Shown here piece after piece: positions 10,808 to 18,952 of a stretch of DNA of 64,000 bases. The stretch is taken from positions 664,821 to 728,820 of the forward strand of contig NZ_CP132480.1 of the NCBI RefSeq assembly GCF_030770395.1, in the 5' to 3' direction. Both the position numbers and the translations under genes were made by a program. The notes beneath the pieces are model-generated. The model had not been told where the DNA came from. It saw only the letters and a program-made list of their open reading frames with translations, and ran no database searches. Position 1 is the stretch's first letter. Each line of letters begins with the position of its first letter. Source of the DNA: Telluria beijingensis (lineage in GTDB: Bacteria > Pseudomonadota > Gammaproteobacteria > Burkholderiales > Burkholderiaceae_D).

Positions 10808-11248
10808 ATGCCTAACCCAACCGAACTGACCGTCCACCAGAAATCGCGCGTGCTCGACATCGCCTACGACGACGGCAGCGCCTACTCGATCCCGTTCGAA
10901 CTGATGCGCGTGTACTCGCCGTCGGCCGAAGTGAAGGGCCATGGCCCGGGCCAGGAAGTGCTGCAGGTCGGCAAGCGCGAGGTCGGCATTGCCGACGTCG
11001 AGCAGGTCGGCAACTACGCAATCAAGCCGACCTTCTCGGATGGCCACGATACCGGCATCTTCAGCTGGGATTATTTGTATGAACTGGGTCGCAGCCAGGA
11101 GTCGCTGTGGAAGCAGTATGTGGCGCGCCTGCAGGCGGCCGGCTTCGATGAAGAGACTGGCCGTGCACCCGGCTCGATGCTGGCTGGCGCGGCGCCGGCG
11201 AAGTCGGGCGGTGGCGGTTGTGGCTCGGGTGGCTGCGGCTGCAATTGA
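10808..11248 (+). CDS. DUF971 family protein (gamma-butyrobetaine hydroxylase-like N-terminal domain)
   Basis: A 146-residue protein. The DUF971 fold covers residues about 10-105 (SRVLDIAYDDGSAYSIPFELMRVYSPSAEV, with HDTGIFSWDYLYELG). The C-terminus is a Gly/Cys tail, GGGGCGSGGCGCN, with three cysteines that could bind metal. Related domains in Mrp-type proteins and in carnitine biosynthesis enzymes suggest iron or Fe-S association, but no function is established. It sits 17 bases after the HIT gene, same operon. Confidence 0.85.
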   Translation: MPNPTELTVHQKSRVLDIAYDDGSAYSIPFELMRVYSPSAEVKGHGPGQEVLQVGKREVGIADVEQVGNYAIKPTFSDGHDTGIFSWDYLYELGRSQESLWKQYVARLQAAGFDEETGRAPGSMLAGAAPAKSGGGGCGSGGCGCN

Positions 11249-11263
11249 ACTGATTTCGTTTCT

Positions 11264-11527
11264 TCATCCACGGCCGCTATTGGGCACCGTGGATATCAAT
11301 TTCGCGCCACAACTGGTGGCGTGTCCCTCGAATGCGACCGGCACGCCATCGATTGTCACTTTCGGGTCACCTTCCGCGATCACGCATTGCTGATGGCCCT
11401 GGATCGGGCAAAAGCAGCGGTCGCCCTTGCGCGCGACCGCAACGCCCATCACGGTGGTGTTTGGCGCCGCTACGATGACCTTGCCGCCATGGCTGGTGGG
11501 GTCGTTCAGGCGGATGACGCGCCGCAT
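11264..11527 (-). CDS. PAAR-domain spike-tip protein of a type VI secretion module
   Basis: An 87-residue PAAR protein. It begins MRRVIRLNDPTSHGG and carries the paired PAAR pattern with conserved CFCPIQGHQQCVIAEGDPKVTIDG and the C-terminal GHATSCGAKLIS. PAAR proteins sharpen the VgrG spike and can carry effectors. I take the ATG at 11527; the longer open frame reaching 12115 is antisense reading through tla3. It is the last gene of vgrG-tle3-tla3-PAAR, 56 bases after the tla3 stop, and is convergent with the DUF971 gene (15 bases apart). Confidence 0.88.
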   Translation of the reverse strand: MRRVIRLNDPTSHGGKVIVAAPNTTVMGVAVARKGDRCFCPIQGHQQCVIAEGDPKVTIDGVPVAFEGHATSCGAKLISTVPNSGRG

Positions 11528-11583
11528 GGATTTTCCTTTGTCGCTGAATGGGTTCGCGGGTAGGGCAGGTCTTGCTTGGCCAA

Positions 11584-13059
11584 TTACCGTGAATAACCAG
11601 GCGGCATTGGTTTCATATCGTGGCGCAAACCCCACCAGGGTAGATGTACATGATTTGCCGCGCGTGCCCGGAACCAGTTTTGGCCCGGAAGGATGGGGCG
11701 CACAACTGCTGGCGGCGCCACGACCGTCGCGGTCGGCTGCGCCGGATCGGTTGTGCCGGCGATGAGGACGGTTTTGCCGATATGGTTGGCATACGCAATT
11801 CCCAGCGCCACGTTGGTCAAGGCGGTTCCTGCGCCCATCTCGCCCAAGAGGGCCGGGGTATTGAAGGTCCGCTGCATGAAGTCGAGCTCCGGTAGCTCTT
11901 CCGTGATCGTCTGGGCGAGTGGGGCGAGGCGATCCGATGACTCCGCGTGCGTGGCGTTGGCGTCGTGGATTACGAAACCGATATCCGATGTTTTCTTGCC
12001 GGCGTTGAGCGCTGCCTGGCGCAGCGTGGCTTTCCATGCCTGCACCGAGCGGGATGGGAGGTTTGACCCGGTTTCGAAATTCTCCACCTTGCTTGCGACT
12101 GGCTGGGAGAGCCATGCCAATGGCGCACGTCCGGTTTTGTAGTCAGGACCGGCGAGGACGAGAAGGACGAGGTTCTCATTCATTTGGGTATCGAGAGGAA
12201 AGCTTGGCGCATCCCAGTTCATTACCCATGCTGTTTTCGATGGGTTTGCGCGCAGATACTCCAGGCCGGCAGCTAACGAGGAAAACCCTGCATTCGGTCC
12301 GCCGGTGGTCACTCGCACATCGGGTGGTGTATCGTGGGTCCACGCCTTGGGAAATGATTTGAGCCCAATATCAAAAAATCCGATGATGTTTTTCCTGACT
12401 CTTGTTGTCACTTCGTTGGCGTCTAGTTTGTTCGACGGGAACGCGTATTCGACGCGAATTCCAGCAAGTTCGCGCCAAGTCGACTTGTCTTTGATCGAGT
12501 GAGCATTGTAAAAATATCTAGAGTCGCTGAAATAAATGTCGCGGTAGAGCACAAGAAAAGCCTCTAGATATTTTTCGTGAAAACCAGCAAAAGTCTCTTT
12601 CCCATCGTTCGCGTCAGCAATGGGGGTGATTGGACGAATTGATCGATATTTTTCTGGCTTGGTTTCGACCATCTCATCATCTTTGTTCGGTTGAGCAAGC
12701 CCTAGCGTCCATAAAAGTTGCCATTCAGTGGGATAATCCACGCGCTGGAGCGGATTCAGCCATTGCAGACCGACGACTTGTACGATAAACGGTACCGAAT
12801 TTCTTGTTGGACTCTTTTCGTTATCGTTTTGAGCCGACACGACTGTACTTGCGGCCAATAAGCTTGTGCTTACGAGTGTAATGATAAAAAAGGCTGCAGG
12901 GAAAACTACTAAGCGGATCATAAGTTCTCCGTCGGATATCAAGCGTTCTGAGTTGCTTTCTTCTTGTAGTAATACAAGCCGAGACAGGAAGAAAATAATA
13001 AAAAAAACGAGCGTGCTGCAGGCGATCCTTCGCAGTCGTGTTCGTACCAGGATTGTCAT
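11584..13059 (-). CDS. tla3: Type VI lipase adapter Tla3 (DUF2875 family)
   Basis: A 491-residue protein with two N-terminal hydrophobic segments (about residues 13-32 and 48-72). The family-like block VVGLQWLNPLQRVDYPTEW follows at about 96-114. A domain of alpha/beta character ends near GEMGAGTALTNVALGIAYA. DUF2875 proteins include Tla3, which in Pseudomonas aeruginosa ferries the phospholipase Tle3 to VgrG. Context supports this: tle3 is 14 bases upstream, then vgrG, with PAAR downstream. An RBS AAGGAG precedes the ATG. The 5' half is visibly less GC-rich than neighbours. It might instead be read as an immunity protein, but the resemblance is to the adapter. Confidence 0.75.
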   Translation of the reverse strand: MTILVRTRLRRIACSTLVFFIIFFLSRLVLLQEESNSERLISDGELMIRLVVFPAAFFIITLVSTSLLAASTVVSAQNDNEKSPTRNSVPFIVQVVGLQWLNPLQRVDYPTEWQLLWTLGLAQPNKDDEMVETKPEKYRSIRPITPIADANDGKETFAGFHEKYLEAFLVLYRDIYFSDSRYFYNAHSIKDKSTWRELAGIRVEYAFPSNKLDANEVTTRVRKNIIGFFDIGLKSFPKAWTHDTPPDVRVTTGGPNAGFSSLAAGLEYLRANPSKTAWVMNWDAPSFPLDTQMNENLVLLVLAGPDYKTGRAPLAWLSQPVASKVENFETGSNLPSRSVQAWKATLRQAALNAGKKTSDIGFVIHDANATHAESSDRLAPLAQTITEELPELDFMQRTFNTPALLGEMGAGTALTNVALGIAYANHIGKTVLIAGTTDPAQPTATVVAPPAVVRPILPGQNWFRARAANHVHLPWWGLRHDMKPMPPGYSR

Positions 13060-13073
13060 AGGTTCTCCTTAGG

Positions 13074-15263
13074 TTATCCGAATATCTCCCGCTTGTCGGC
13101 AATGGTTACAGGCATGCCGCCTTCAATTTTGGTTTTGCTCCATTCATAAATTGACTGATCGTTCAATTTGCCTTTTTGGAAATATTCATGAAAGTAATTG
13201 TGTGAATTTTCCTTCGGTGCGCTGCCGAGAATCCGCCAGTCTCCAAGAGACCGGAAAAATGAAGGATCATGCGCGCTAATACGGCAAATTCCGACTGCAA
13301 CATCGTAAGCCAATGCTCGCTGCGCATGCATCCCATTGGTCATGATTGTTGAATGATCTGTGGCGTGCGTATCGATGGTTTTGGCGAGGGTTGCTTTAAT
13401 TTTCTTCGTTCGCCATTCCGTATATTTTTCACTAGCGGTTTCGGGTTTGTCTTCCGCGGTCACTTGATCTTTGGTGGCATATATTCCTTCCCGCTTCGCC
13501 TCCATCCGCAACAGGGCCCGGTGCTCATACAGCAGGCCTGCTTCACTATGCTGATCGCCTTCCGCCGCATCGCTACCTTTACGTTTCGCTTCCTCTGTCG
13601 CGGATTGAGGGACGGGACGGTCCCCGGCATACGGATCGTCGGCAGCGCGTTCTGCCTTCTTGTCGCGATACTCGCCAGGCGCATCCATCCCCTGATCGAA
13701 CTGCTCGCTGGCAACGCCAAAACGCATTGCTTGCGGTTTGAATGAGTTCGGAAGATCGGGCGCCGTTAGCGGCGTTCTCCAGTCGTTCGGCGGCAGGGCA
13801 TTGATCCTCGTGCCGGCAACGCCGGTGATCGCGATCATGACTGGCGCCATCGCGAAGGTCATGATTTTCCCGACCACATTGGGATGCGAGTCCAACCCTC
13901 TCGCGATTGAATACTTCGCCACCGGCGACAGCGGATACCAGAAGCCATGACTCCCGGGCGCAGGCTTGTTGTGCTGGTCCGCCCAGAAGTCATATGTTCC
14001 CTTCTTGCCGACCTCAAAGCCCTGCGAGAAGACACGCTGGCAAAAGACCCCATGACCGTTTGCCGCATCGATCTCCTGCTGGCTCATTCCCCGCCACCCG
14101 ATACCCTGGATGGTGCAGGCGGAAATGACCTGATCGTGCGGATTGAAATACAGGGTCACGCGGCCATGGGTCGATGGCGTGTCGCCCATGCCGTACCTGT
14201 ATCGGTCGGACATCGCATCGAAGCCGTGCAGGTCATTCCTCATCGCTTCGTCAATGAGTTTGCATGGCTGCTCGGCAGCCCTCTGTCGCCGTACGATGTC
14301 GAAGAATGCACGTAGCGTTGCGATACGGGCTTCCCACGTTTGGCGCCCACCCTTGCCTTCAGCGTCTTTCATGCCCCGCTCAACCCAACCTTGCGTGGTA
14401 TTGCTCTTGACCAGGCTGTAAGGCGGGTTGCACAGTACGTAGTTGTCGGCGACGCAGCGTCCTGTCTTCCCATTCGCATCGGTGACAGCATCGAGCCGGT
14501 CGCCGAGAAATGCCGCAGCCATGCCGATCATATTGCCCTGGCTATGGCACACGATCGTGATCGGGACATCGGCCTGCTTCTCGCGGATCGACTCGACCAG
14601 CCGCGCAAGACGCAGCGCGGCCAGGACGTAATAGGGACGGGGAGGGCATGCGTACACCTTGCGGTCGTTAGCAGGGTTCATGTGCTCGACATGCAGCCAC
14701 AGAAACAGCTCATTCGACAGCCCGGCCGACCACAGGTCGGGAAGGGCGGTACAGCCGTTGGCGAACGGCCCACCGCCCCAGTAATTCTGTTCGTTCAGGA
14801 AGATGCCATCGCTGAATTGTTGCAGCTCGTCGCTACTCGCCTTGTAGCCCCAGCGGAACTGAATCACGGGCGAAAAGTGGGCGGTCGACGTGATGAAGCT
14901 TTTTGCATTGCGCTCGGGATTGATGAATCCTTTCGGGGTCAGCTCCGGCATGTACTCGACTGGACGGAGCTGTCCGCCTTCCGGCGTTGGAAACGCCAGG
15001 TGATCCGCACCCCGCTTCAGCCGATCGTTCAGTCCATTGCATAAACCTTCTTCTGTTTGCTGATACCACTCGCCATCCGAATTCACGCCGTGAACAAAAA
15101 TGACGATCCCCGGAAGAGGCAGCTGCATGACGACGTCGAGATGTTTCGGCGACAAAAAAACGATGCCCGTATTGGAGCCGAGTATCAGGTTGGCGGGATC
15201 GTCCAGCGGGCTGCCGGTCGAATGCGCGGCACAAGGCGAGTCAGAAGCGGCGGCAGTAGACAT
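13074..15263 (-). CDS. tle3: T6SS antibacterial phospholipase effector, Tle3 family (alpha/beta hydrolase, DUF3274)
   Basis: A 729-residue predicted lipase. The first 330 residues form an alpha/beta hydrolase: oxyanion region GIVIFVHGVNSDGEWYQQTEEG (about 52-73) and nucleophile elbow VCHSQGNMIG (about 235-245), with Ser in H-S-Q-G. A catalytic Asp/His pair is plausible around YFNPHDQVIS (about 375). The later part matches the DUF3274-type extension of Tle3. Tle effectors cleave phospholipids of rival bacteria in the periplasm. It is encoded 27 bases after vgrG and just before tla3. A cognate immunity gene (tli3), usually adjacent, is not found here. Confidence 0.87.
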   Translation of the reverse strand: MSTAAASDSPCAAHSTGSPLDDPANLILGSNTGIVFLSPKHLDVVMQLPLPGIVIFVHGVNSDGEWYQQTEEGLCNGLNDRLKRGADHLAFPTPEGGQLRPVEYMPELTPKGFINPERNAKSFITSTAHFSPVIQFRWGYKASSDELQQFSDGIFLNEQNYWGGGPFANGCTALPDLWSAGLSNELFLWLHVEHMNPANDRKVYACPPRPYYVLAALRLARLVESIREKQADVPITIVCHSQGNMIGMAAAFLGDRLDAVTDANGKTGRCVADNYVLCNPPYSLVKSNTTQGWVERGMKDAEGKGGRQTWEARIATLRAFFDIVRRQRAAEQPCKLIDEAMRNDLHGFDAMSDRYRYGMGDTPSTHGRVTLYFNPHDQVISACTIQGIGWRGMSQQEIDAANGHGVFCQRVFSQGFEVGKKGTYDFWADQHNKPAPGSHGFWYPLSPVAKYSIARGLDSHPNVVGKIMTFAMAPVMIAITGVAGTRINALPPNDWRTPLTAPDLPNSFKPQAMRFGVASEQFDQGMDAPGEYRDKKAERAADDPYAGDRPVPQSATEEAKRKGSDAAEGDQHSEAGLLYEHRALLRMEAKREGIYATKDQVTAEDKPETASEKYTEWRTKKIKATLAKTIDTHATDHSTIMTNGMHAQRALAYDVAVGICRISAHDPSFFRSLGDWRILGSAPKENSHNYFHEYFQKGKLNDQSIYEWSKTKIEGGMPVTIADKREIFG

Positions 15264-15290
15264 GATCGTCGATCGCTTTTTTCAAGATGT

Positions 15291-17990
15291 TTATTTAGCC
15301 GGCTTGTAAAACGTTGCCTTCAGTTGCTGCAGATGGTCGGCCACGATCTTGTCGCCTTCCCCCGCGGCATTGGTCTCGCCAGACAGCGGCGTATCGCCCA
15401 CACGCTCCACATGCACTTTCATCCCTTCCACCGGCTTGCCATCGGTCGCCCGCAGCAACCGCGGCGTACGACTGAATTCACCGGCGTCGAAGGTTGGCAA
15501 GTCCGTCTTCTGGCTTGCCGGTCCCTTCCAGTGATGTCCATCGGTCTTGATGGTCATGGCGCCCGGCCCGCCTATTTCCGCCGTTCCGCCTTTCAGCGTG
15601 AGGTAGGCGCCGCCGCTGACGATGAAGGTGATCTCCTCTTCGGCCATGAACACCATGCGCCGTCCTGCCGTGGTCTTGAGGTCCTTCGCCGCATCGATCT
15701 GCATATCGTCGTGCTGGCTCTGCATGACGAACTTGCCCTTGTGCGCCACCTGCGTGATGCCATTCATGTGGGAGAACAACGAGATCCCCTTGCCGGCATT
15801 CAGGTTGAAGTGCTGTCCGCAAGCCAGCTGCATATGCTGCTGGGCGACCGTATCGAGATTGACGCCGGCATAGCTGACAACAGTCTTGGGCGTGCTGAAC
15901 GCGAGGCCTTCCGGCGCTGTGATACTCAGCGTCGGCTTGACGCCGCCCTCGGCCCCAAGATCCTCCTTCAGCGCCGCCTGCGCCGCCGGATCGACCGGCA
16001 ACGCTTGATGCTGCACGGCGTACTCGCCCAGCGACTTGAACAGATCCAGGCAATCCTGCATCAGGGCCAGATGTTCTTCGCGGCCGAGCTGGTCGCCGCA
16101 GGCATCGAGCCGTCTCCAGGCGGTGATCAGGAGCGACTTGGCGGTGCGGATAGCGCCGCTATCGTTGGTCGCCAGCTCGAAGCCCTGGCCCCGTCCGCGC
16201 GCCATGCCGTCGCAACGCGGGTGCACGAGATACCCCAGGTTGAGCTGGCTGTGGCCGTGGGCGCTGGCAAGCTGGGCGCTGATTGGGCCCGGTGTGTCGT
16301 CCATCCGGAGCTGGTTGTAGCGTTCCGATCCGCCTTCCTTGCTGACGATCCCGGAAAGATAGCGATCGCCCGGCAGGCGGCTTTTGCGGTTGAACGAAGC
16401 GGGCGGGGCCTGGCCGCCGTGCGCGCGCCCGATGATGAGCGGCTTGTCCGGGTCGCCGCCCACGAAGGCGCACAGCACCTGGTGGCCCACGCGTGGCAAG
16501 GAAATCGATCCGTACTGCTCGCCCGCCCATGGCGTGGCCACCTGTACCCATGCCGAATCGCGGTCGGTGCCGGAGGCGCCCGCTCCGTCCGCATGTGCAT
16601 GGTCTTCGGGACGGCAACCGGGGAATCGGATCTTGACGCGGCCGAGCTCATCGCAGTGGATTTCTTCGTTGACTGGGCCCACCACCGTTACATACTGCAA
16701 GTCGGTGCGCGGCAGGTCGACCCGCGGGTCGTAGGCGGGAACGATCGGGATGCCTCGCCGGACGCAAGTGAAACGGTTGGCATAGCGCATGCCGCATTCG
16801 GCGCTGGCCTTTTCGAGGGGGCCGCTGTCCTGGCGCCAGTGATTCAGCGCGAACAGGCGTCGCACCCGGTCGTCCAGGACTTTGGGAAGATTGTTGTCTG
16901 CCTCGACATGCAGTTCGGTGATGACGAACTCGCGCTCTTTTGGTGGATGCGTGTCTATCTCGGGATGGCCGGCGATCCTGTTCCACTGCCCGACACACAT
17001 ATTGCGGTCGCTGCTCTCGCCGTGAAAGAACTTGGCCTCGTACTCATGACGCTGGATGCGGGCAAGTCCGAGCTTGCGGTAGTCATCGGTGCTGTCGCCG
17101 GCATGCGGAGTATCGATCAGGTAATCGTCCAGGCCACGAGCGAACCGGTTGCCGAACCGTCCCTGGTCGTTCATGCAGTTTTCCTGGCTCTGCATCGAGC
17201 GGCCCTGGACATAATCCCAACTGCTGCGGTTGAGGTTGCCAGGAGCCAGGCTGCGTACCGCATGCCACGCGGTGATCGTATCCCTCGCTTCGGTGCCGTC
17301 GTCCCGATGGAAGCGGATTTCTCCCGCTGCGTTCTGCTTGAGACGCATGACGTCGTCGTACAGGACCAGCGTGTGAACGGGTGTGGCGGCGTCCCCGCTT
17401 TTGTTCGTCGTGCCGGATTTGATGAACCATGCGATGCCGCGGCGTTTCCACAACCTGCGCAGGAACGCAGCGGTCGACTCGTTGAATTGCATCGTGAACG
17501 CGCGCGGGGGATAGATTTTCAGATTGCTCAGGTCGACCTCGAAGCACGCTGCCGCGGCAGCGTTGGAATGACGCCATTCCTTTAACAAGGTGTGCGTGAT
17601 GTCGACTTCGCTGGCATGACGGAATACCCGTGTATTGCATGTCTTGTCGAGCAGGGAAAGTGCATCGCGCACGATCAGCTGATAGGTTGCCAGTCTGCCG
17701 TCGCTTTGGCCTTCCGACGCTTCGGCCACGATGCCGCAGACTGAACGCAAACCGCCGGTGTCGGTGACAAACTGCAGTTCGACCGCATTGGCGATGAATT
17801 GCTTGAGTTCCATCCCGTGCTGCGTGGCGACGCACAGCAAGATATATTCGATACCACCGCACATCGTCTCCACACCACTGACATGCTGTACCAGCAACTG
17901 GTGGCCGGCGTCATCTGAATGATTCCGGATACGCAGGCGGATGGGGCGATCGGCATCGGTAAGTGGGAGGGAAAGATGGGACGCACTCAT
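15291..17990 (-). CDS. vgrG: Type VI secretion tip protein VgrG
   Basis: An 899-residue VgrG. The gp27-like region covers about 1-400, the gp5 OB-like region about 455-560 (DELGRVKIRFPGCRPED, then ATPWAGEQYGSISLPRVGHQVLCAFVGGDPDKPLIIG), and a DUF2345 beta-helix region about 640-810. A C-terminal tail of about 80 residues follows. VgrG trimers form the injected spike and carry effectors. The ATG at 17990 (MSASHLSLPL) has AGGA about ten bases upstream; the frame extends 60 codons further without an RBS. First gene of the cargo operon; no T6SS sheath or baseplate genes lie in the window, so this is an orphan cargo cluster. Confidence 0.93.
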   Translation of the reverse strand: MSASHLSLPLTDADRPIRLRIRNHSDDAGHQLLVQHVSGVETMCGGIEYILLCVATQHGMELKQFIANAVELQFVTDTGGLRSVCGIVAEASEGQSDGRLATYQLIVRDALSLLDKTCNTRVFRHASEVDITHTLLKEWRHSNAAAAACFEVDLSNLKIYPPRAFTMQFNESTAAFLRRLWKRRGIAWFIKSGTTNKSGDAATPVHTLVLYDDVMRLKQNAAGEIRFHRDDGTEARDTITAWHAVRSLAPGNLNRSSWDYVQGRSMQSQENCMNDQGRFGNRFARGLDDYLIDTPHAGDSTDDYRKLGLARIQRHEYEAKFFHGESSDRNMCVGQWNRIAGHPEIDTHPPKEREFVITELHVEADNNLPKVLDDRVRRLFALNHWRQDSGPLEKASAECGMRYANRFTCVRRGIPIVPAYDPRVDLPRTDLQYVTVVGPVNEEIHCDELGRVKIRFPGCRPEDHAHADGAGASGTDRDSAWVQVATPWAGEQYGSISLPRVGHQVLCAFVGGDPDKPLIIGRAHGGQAPPASFNRKSRLPGDRYLSGIVSKEGGSERYNQLRMDDTPGPISAQLASAHGHSQLNLGYLVHPRCDGMARGRGQGFELATNDSGAIRTAKSLLITAWRRLDACGDQLGREEHLALMQDCLDLFKSLGEYAVQHQALPVDPAAQAALKEDLGAEGGVKPTLSITAPEGLAFSTPKTVVSYAGVNLDTVAQQHMQLACGQHFNLNAGKGISLFSHMNGITQVAHKGKFVMQSQHDDMQIDAAKDLKTTAGRRMVFMAEEEITFIVSGGAYLTLKGGTAEIGGPGAMTIKTDGHHWKGPASQKTDLPTFDAGEFSRTPRLLRATDGKPVEGMKVHVERVGDTPLSGETNAAGEGDKIVADHLQQLKATFYKPAK

Positions 17991-18167
17991 GGGAGAGTTT
18001 TCCTGAAAACAGCGAAGCCGGGGCAGCCTCGCGTAGTTGCCGCTGGACGGGAGAGCCCTGTAAGTGTGGCAACAAAGGCGTTCAGGGTAATGAGTTGGCG
18101 CAAGAATCCAAGTGCACGCAGCACGGCAAAAGATTCGGCAACTCATCCGCCGGTCTGGCGGGCGTAG

Positions 18168-18458
18168 CATTGCGGAGCTGATCGAGAGGCTACGCGGCTA
18201 TGTAATGGGAAGCAGGCGCCGCTGGCCGATTCCAGGCGCGATCCGCTCTACGCCTTCTTCGGCAAGAACGGATTGGCGGACGGGGCCAGCGCCAGCACCG
18301 GTAATATCAGCCGGTCCACCTTGGGCCAATGGGATGCGCCGGGGGTGCTCGACGCGGTGCGCGATGGCCGGGCCCAGCTGGTCTTGCGCCTGGCGTCGCT
18401 GGAAGACGGCCGCAACCAGTCGCACGACAGCGCGGCGATCGGCCTGGACAGGCGCTGA
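18168..18458 (+). pseudogene. Coding-like fragment of unknown protein, no proper start
   Basis: An open stretch in one plus-strand frame reads as plausible protein from about 18216 to the stop at 18456-18458 (DPLYAFFGKNGLADG ... STLGQWDAPGVLDAV ... LASLEDGRNQ). It has no ATG with an RBS: the only start near its middle is TTG at 18273, and a stop lies at 18165. The composition looks like a real C-terminus. It could be the relic of a gene displaced upstream of vgrG. I do not recognise the family. The rest of 17991-18487 shows nothing else I can support. Confidence 0.3.
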
Positions 18459-18487
18459 ACCGGCATCGCGCGACACGCACACAACAA

Positions 18488-18520
18488 AAGAGCACATCCT
18501 CGGATGTGCTCTTGTTTTTT
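18488..18520 (-). terminator. Bidirectional Rho-independent terminator downstream of the csp gene
   Basis: An 11-base stem AGAGCACATCC / GGATGTGCTCT at 18489-18513, flanked by A-rich sequence on the left and GTTTTTT on the right. It would terminate csp on the minus strand and any plus-strand read-through. A second perfect stem, GCCCGCTT / AAGCGGGC at 18525-18541, lies between it and the csp stop codon. Confidence 0.8.
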
Positions 18521-18551
18521 ACGAGCCCGCTTCAAGCGGGCAAGTAGCGCA

Positions 18552-18758
18552 TCAAGCCTGTGGCTGGATGTTCGCAGCCTGCTTGCCTTTTGGGCCGGCA
18601 GTGATCTCGAAGCTCACGCGCTGATTTTCTTGCAGCGATTTGAAACCGGTGGCATTGATGGCCGAGAAATGCGCAAAGACGTCTTCGCCGCCGCCGTCCG
18701 GGGTGATGAAGCCGAAACCTTTAGCATCGTTGAACCATTTTACAGTGCCAGTTGCCAT
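18552..18758 (-). CDS. Cold-shock protein (CspA family)
   Basis: A 68-residue single cold-shock domain protein. RNP1 is KGFGFITP and RNP2 is DVFAHF. It binds single-stranded RNA/DNA and melts RNA structure. Size and sequence are typical of betaproteobacterial Csp proteins ([18 protein letters not shown]). The putative promoter at 18849-18854 implies a 5' leader of roughly 80 bases, in keeping with post-transcriptional control in this family. Several paralogues normally exist per genome, so no letter is assigned. Confidence 0.96.
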   Translation of the reverse strand: MATGTVKWFNDAKGFGFITPDGGGEDVFAHFSAINATGFKSLQENQRVSFEITAGPKGKQAANIQPQA

Positions 18759-18848
18759 GTCTATTCCCTCAAAAAGTTATTGTGCGTTGTTCGCCCTGTT
18801 GGCGTTACCTCGACCGAAACCAGGGCCACGCTCTACATTGCAAATCTG

Positions 18849-18854
18849 ATTATA
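18849..18854 (-). promoter_or_regulatory. -10 box of the csp promoter
   Basis: TATAAT on the minus strand, about 90 bases before the csp start, in AT-rich sequence. A TTGCTT lies 20 bases upstream, a longer spacing than ideal. Confidence 0.5.
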
Positions 18855-18952
18855 AGGACAATTTTTTAAAACGGAAGCAAGATTTTTCAATTGTGTTCGT
18901 ATTTACCACATGGCCATCCCGACCGCATGTTTCGATGCGGCCTTGATCGCGA

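Noticed and set aside
11584..13059. Reading the DUF2875 protein as the Tle3 immunity protein
   Set aside because: It has the family-like block of the Tla3 adapter and two N-terminal membrane segments, and immunity proteins of this group are shorter exported proteins.
15057..17585. Plus-strand open frame of 842 codons opposite vgrG
   Set aside because: Shadow of vgrG and the tle3 5' end; no RBS or domain.
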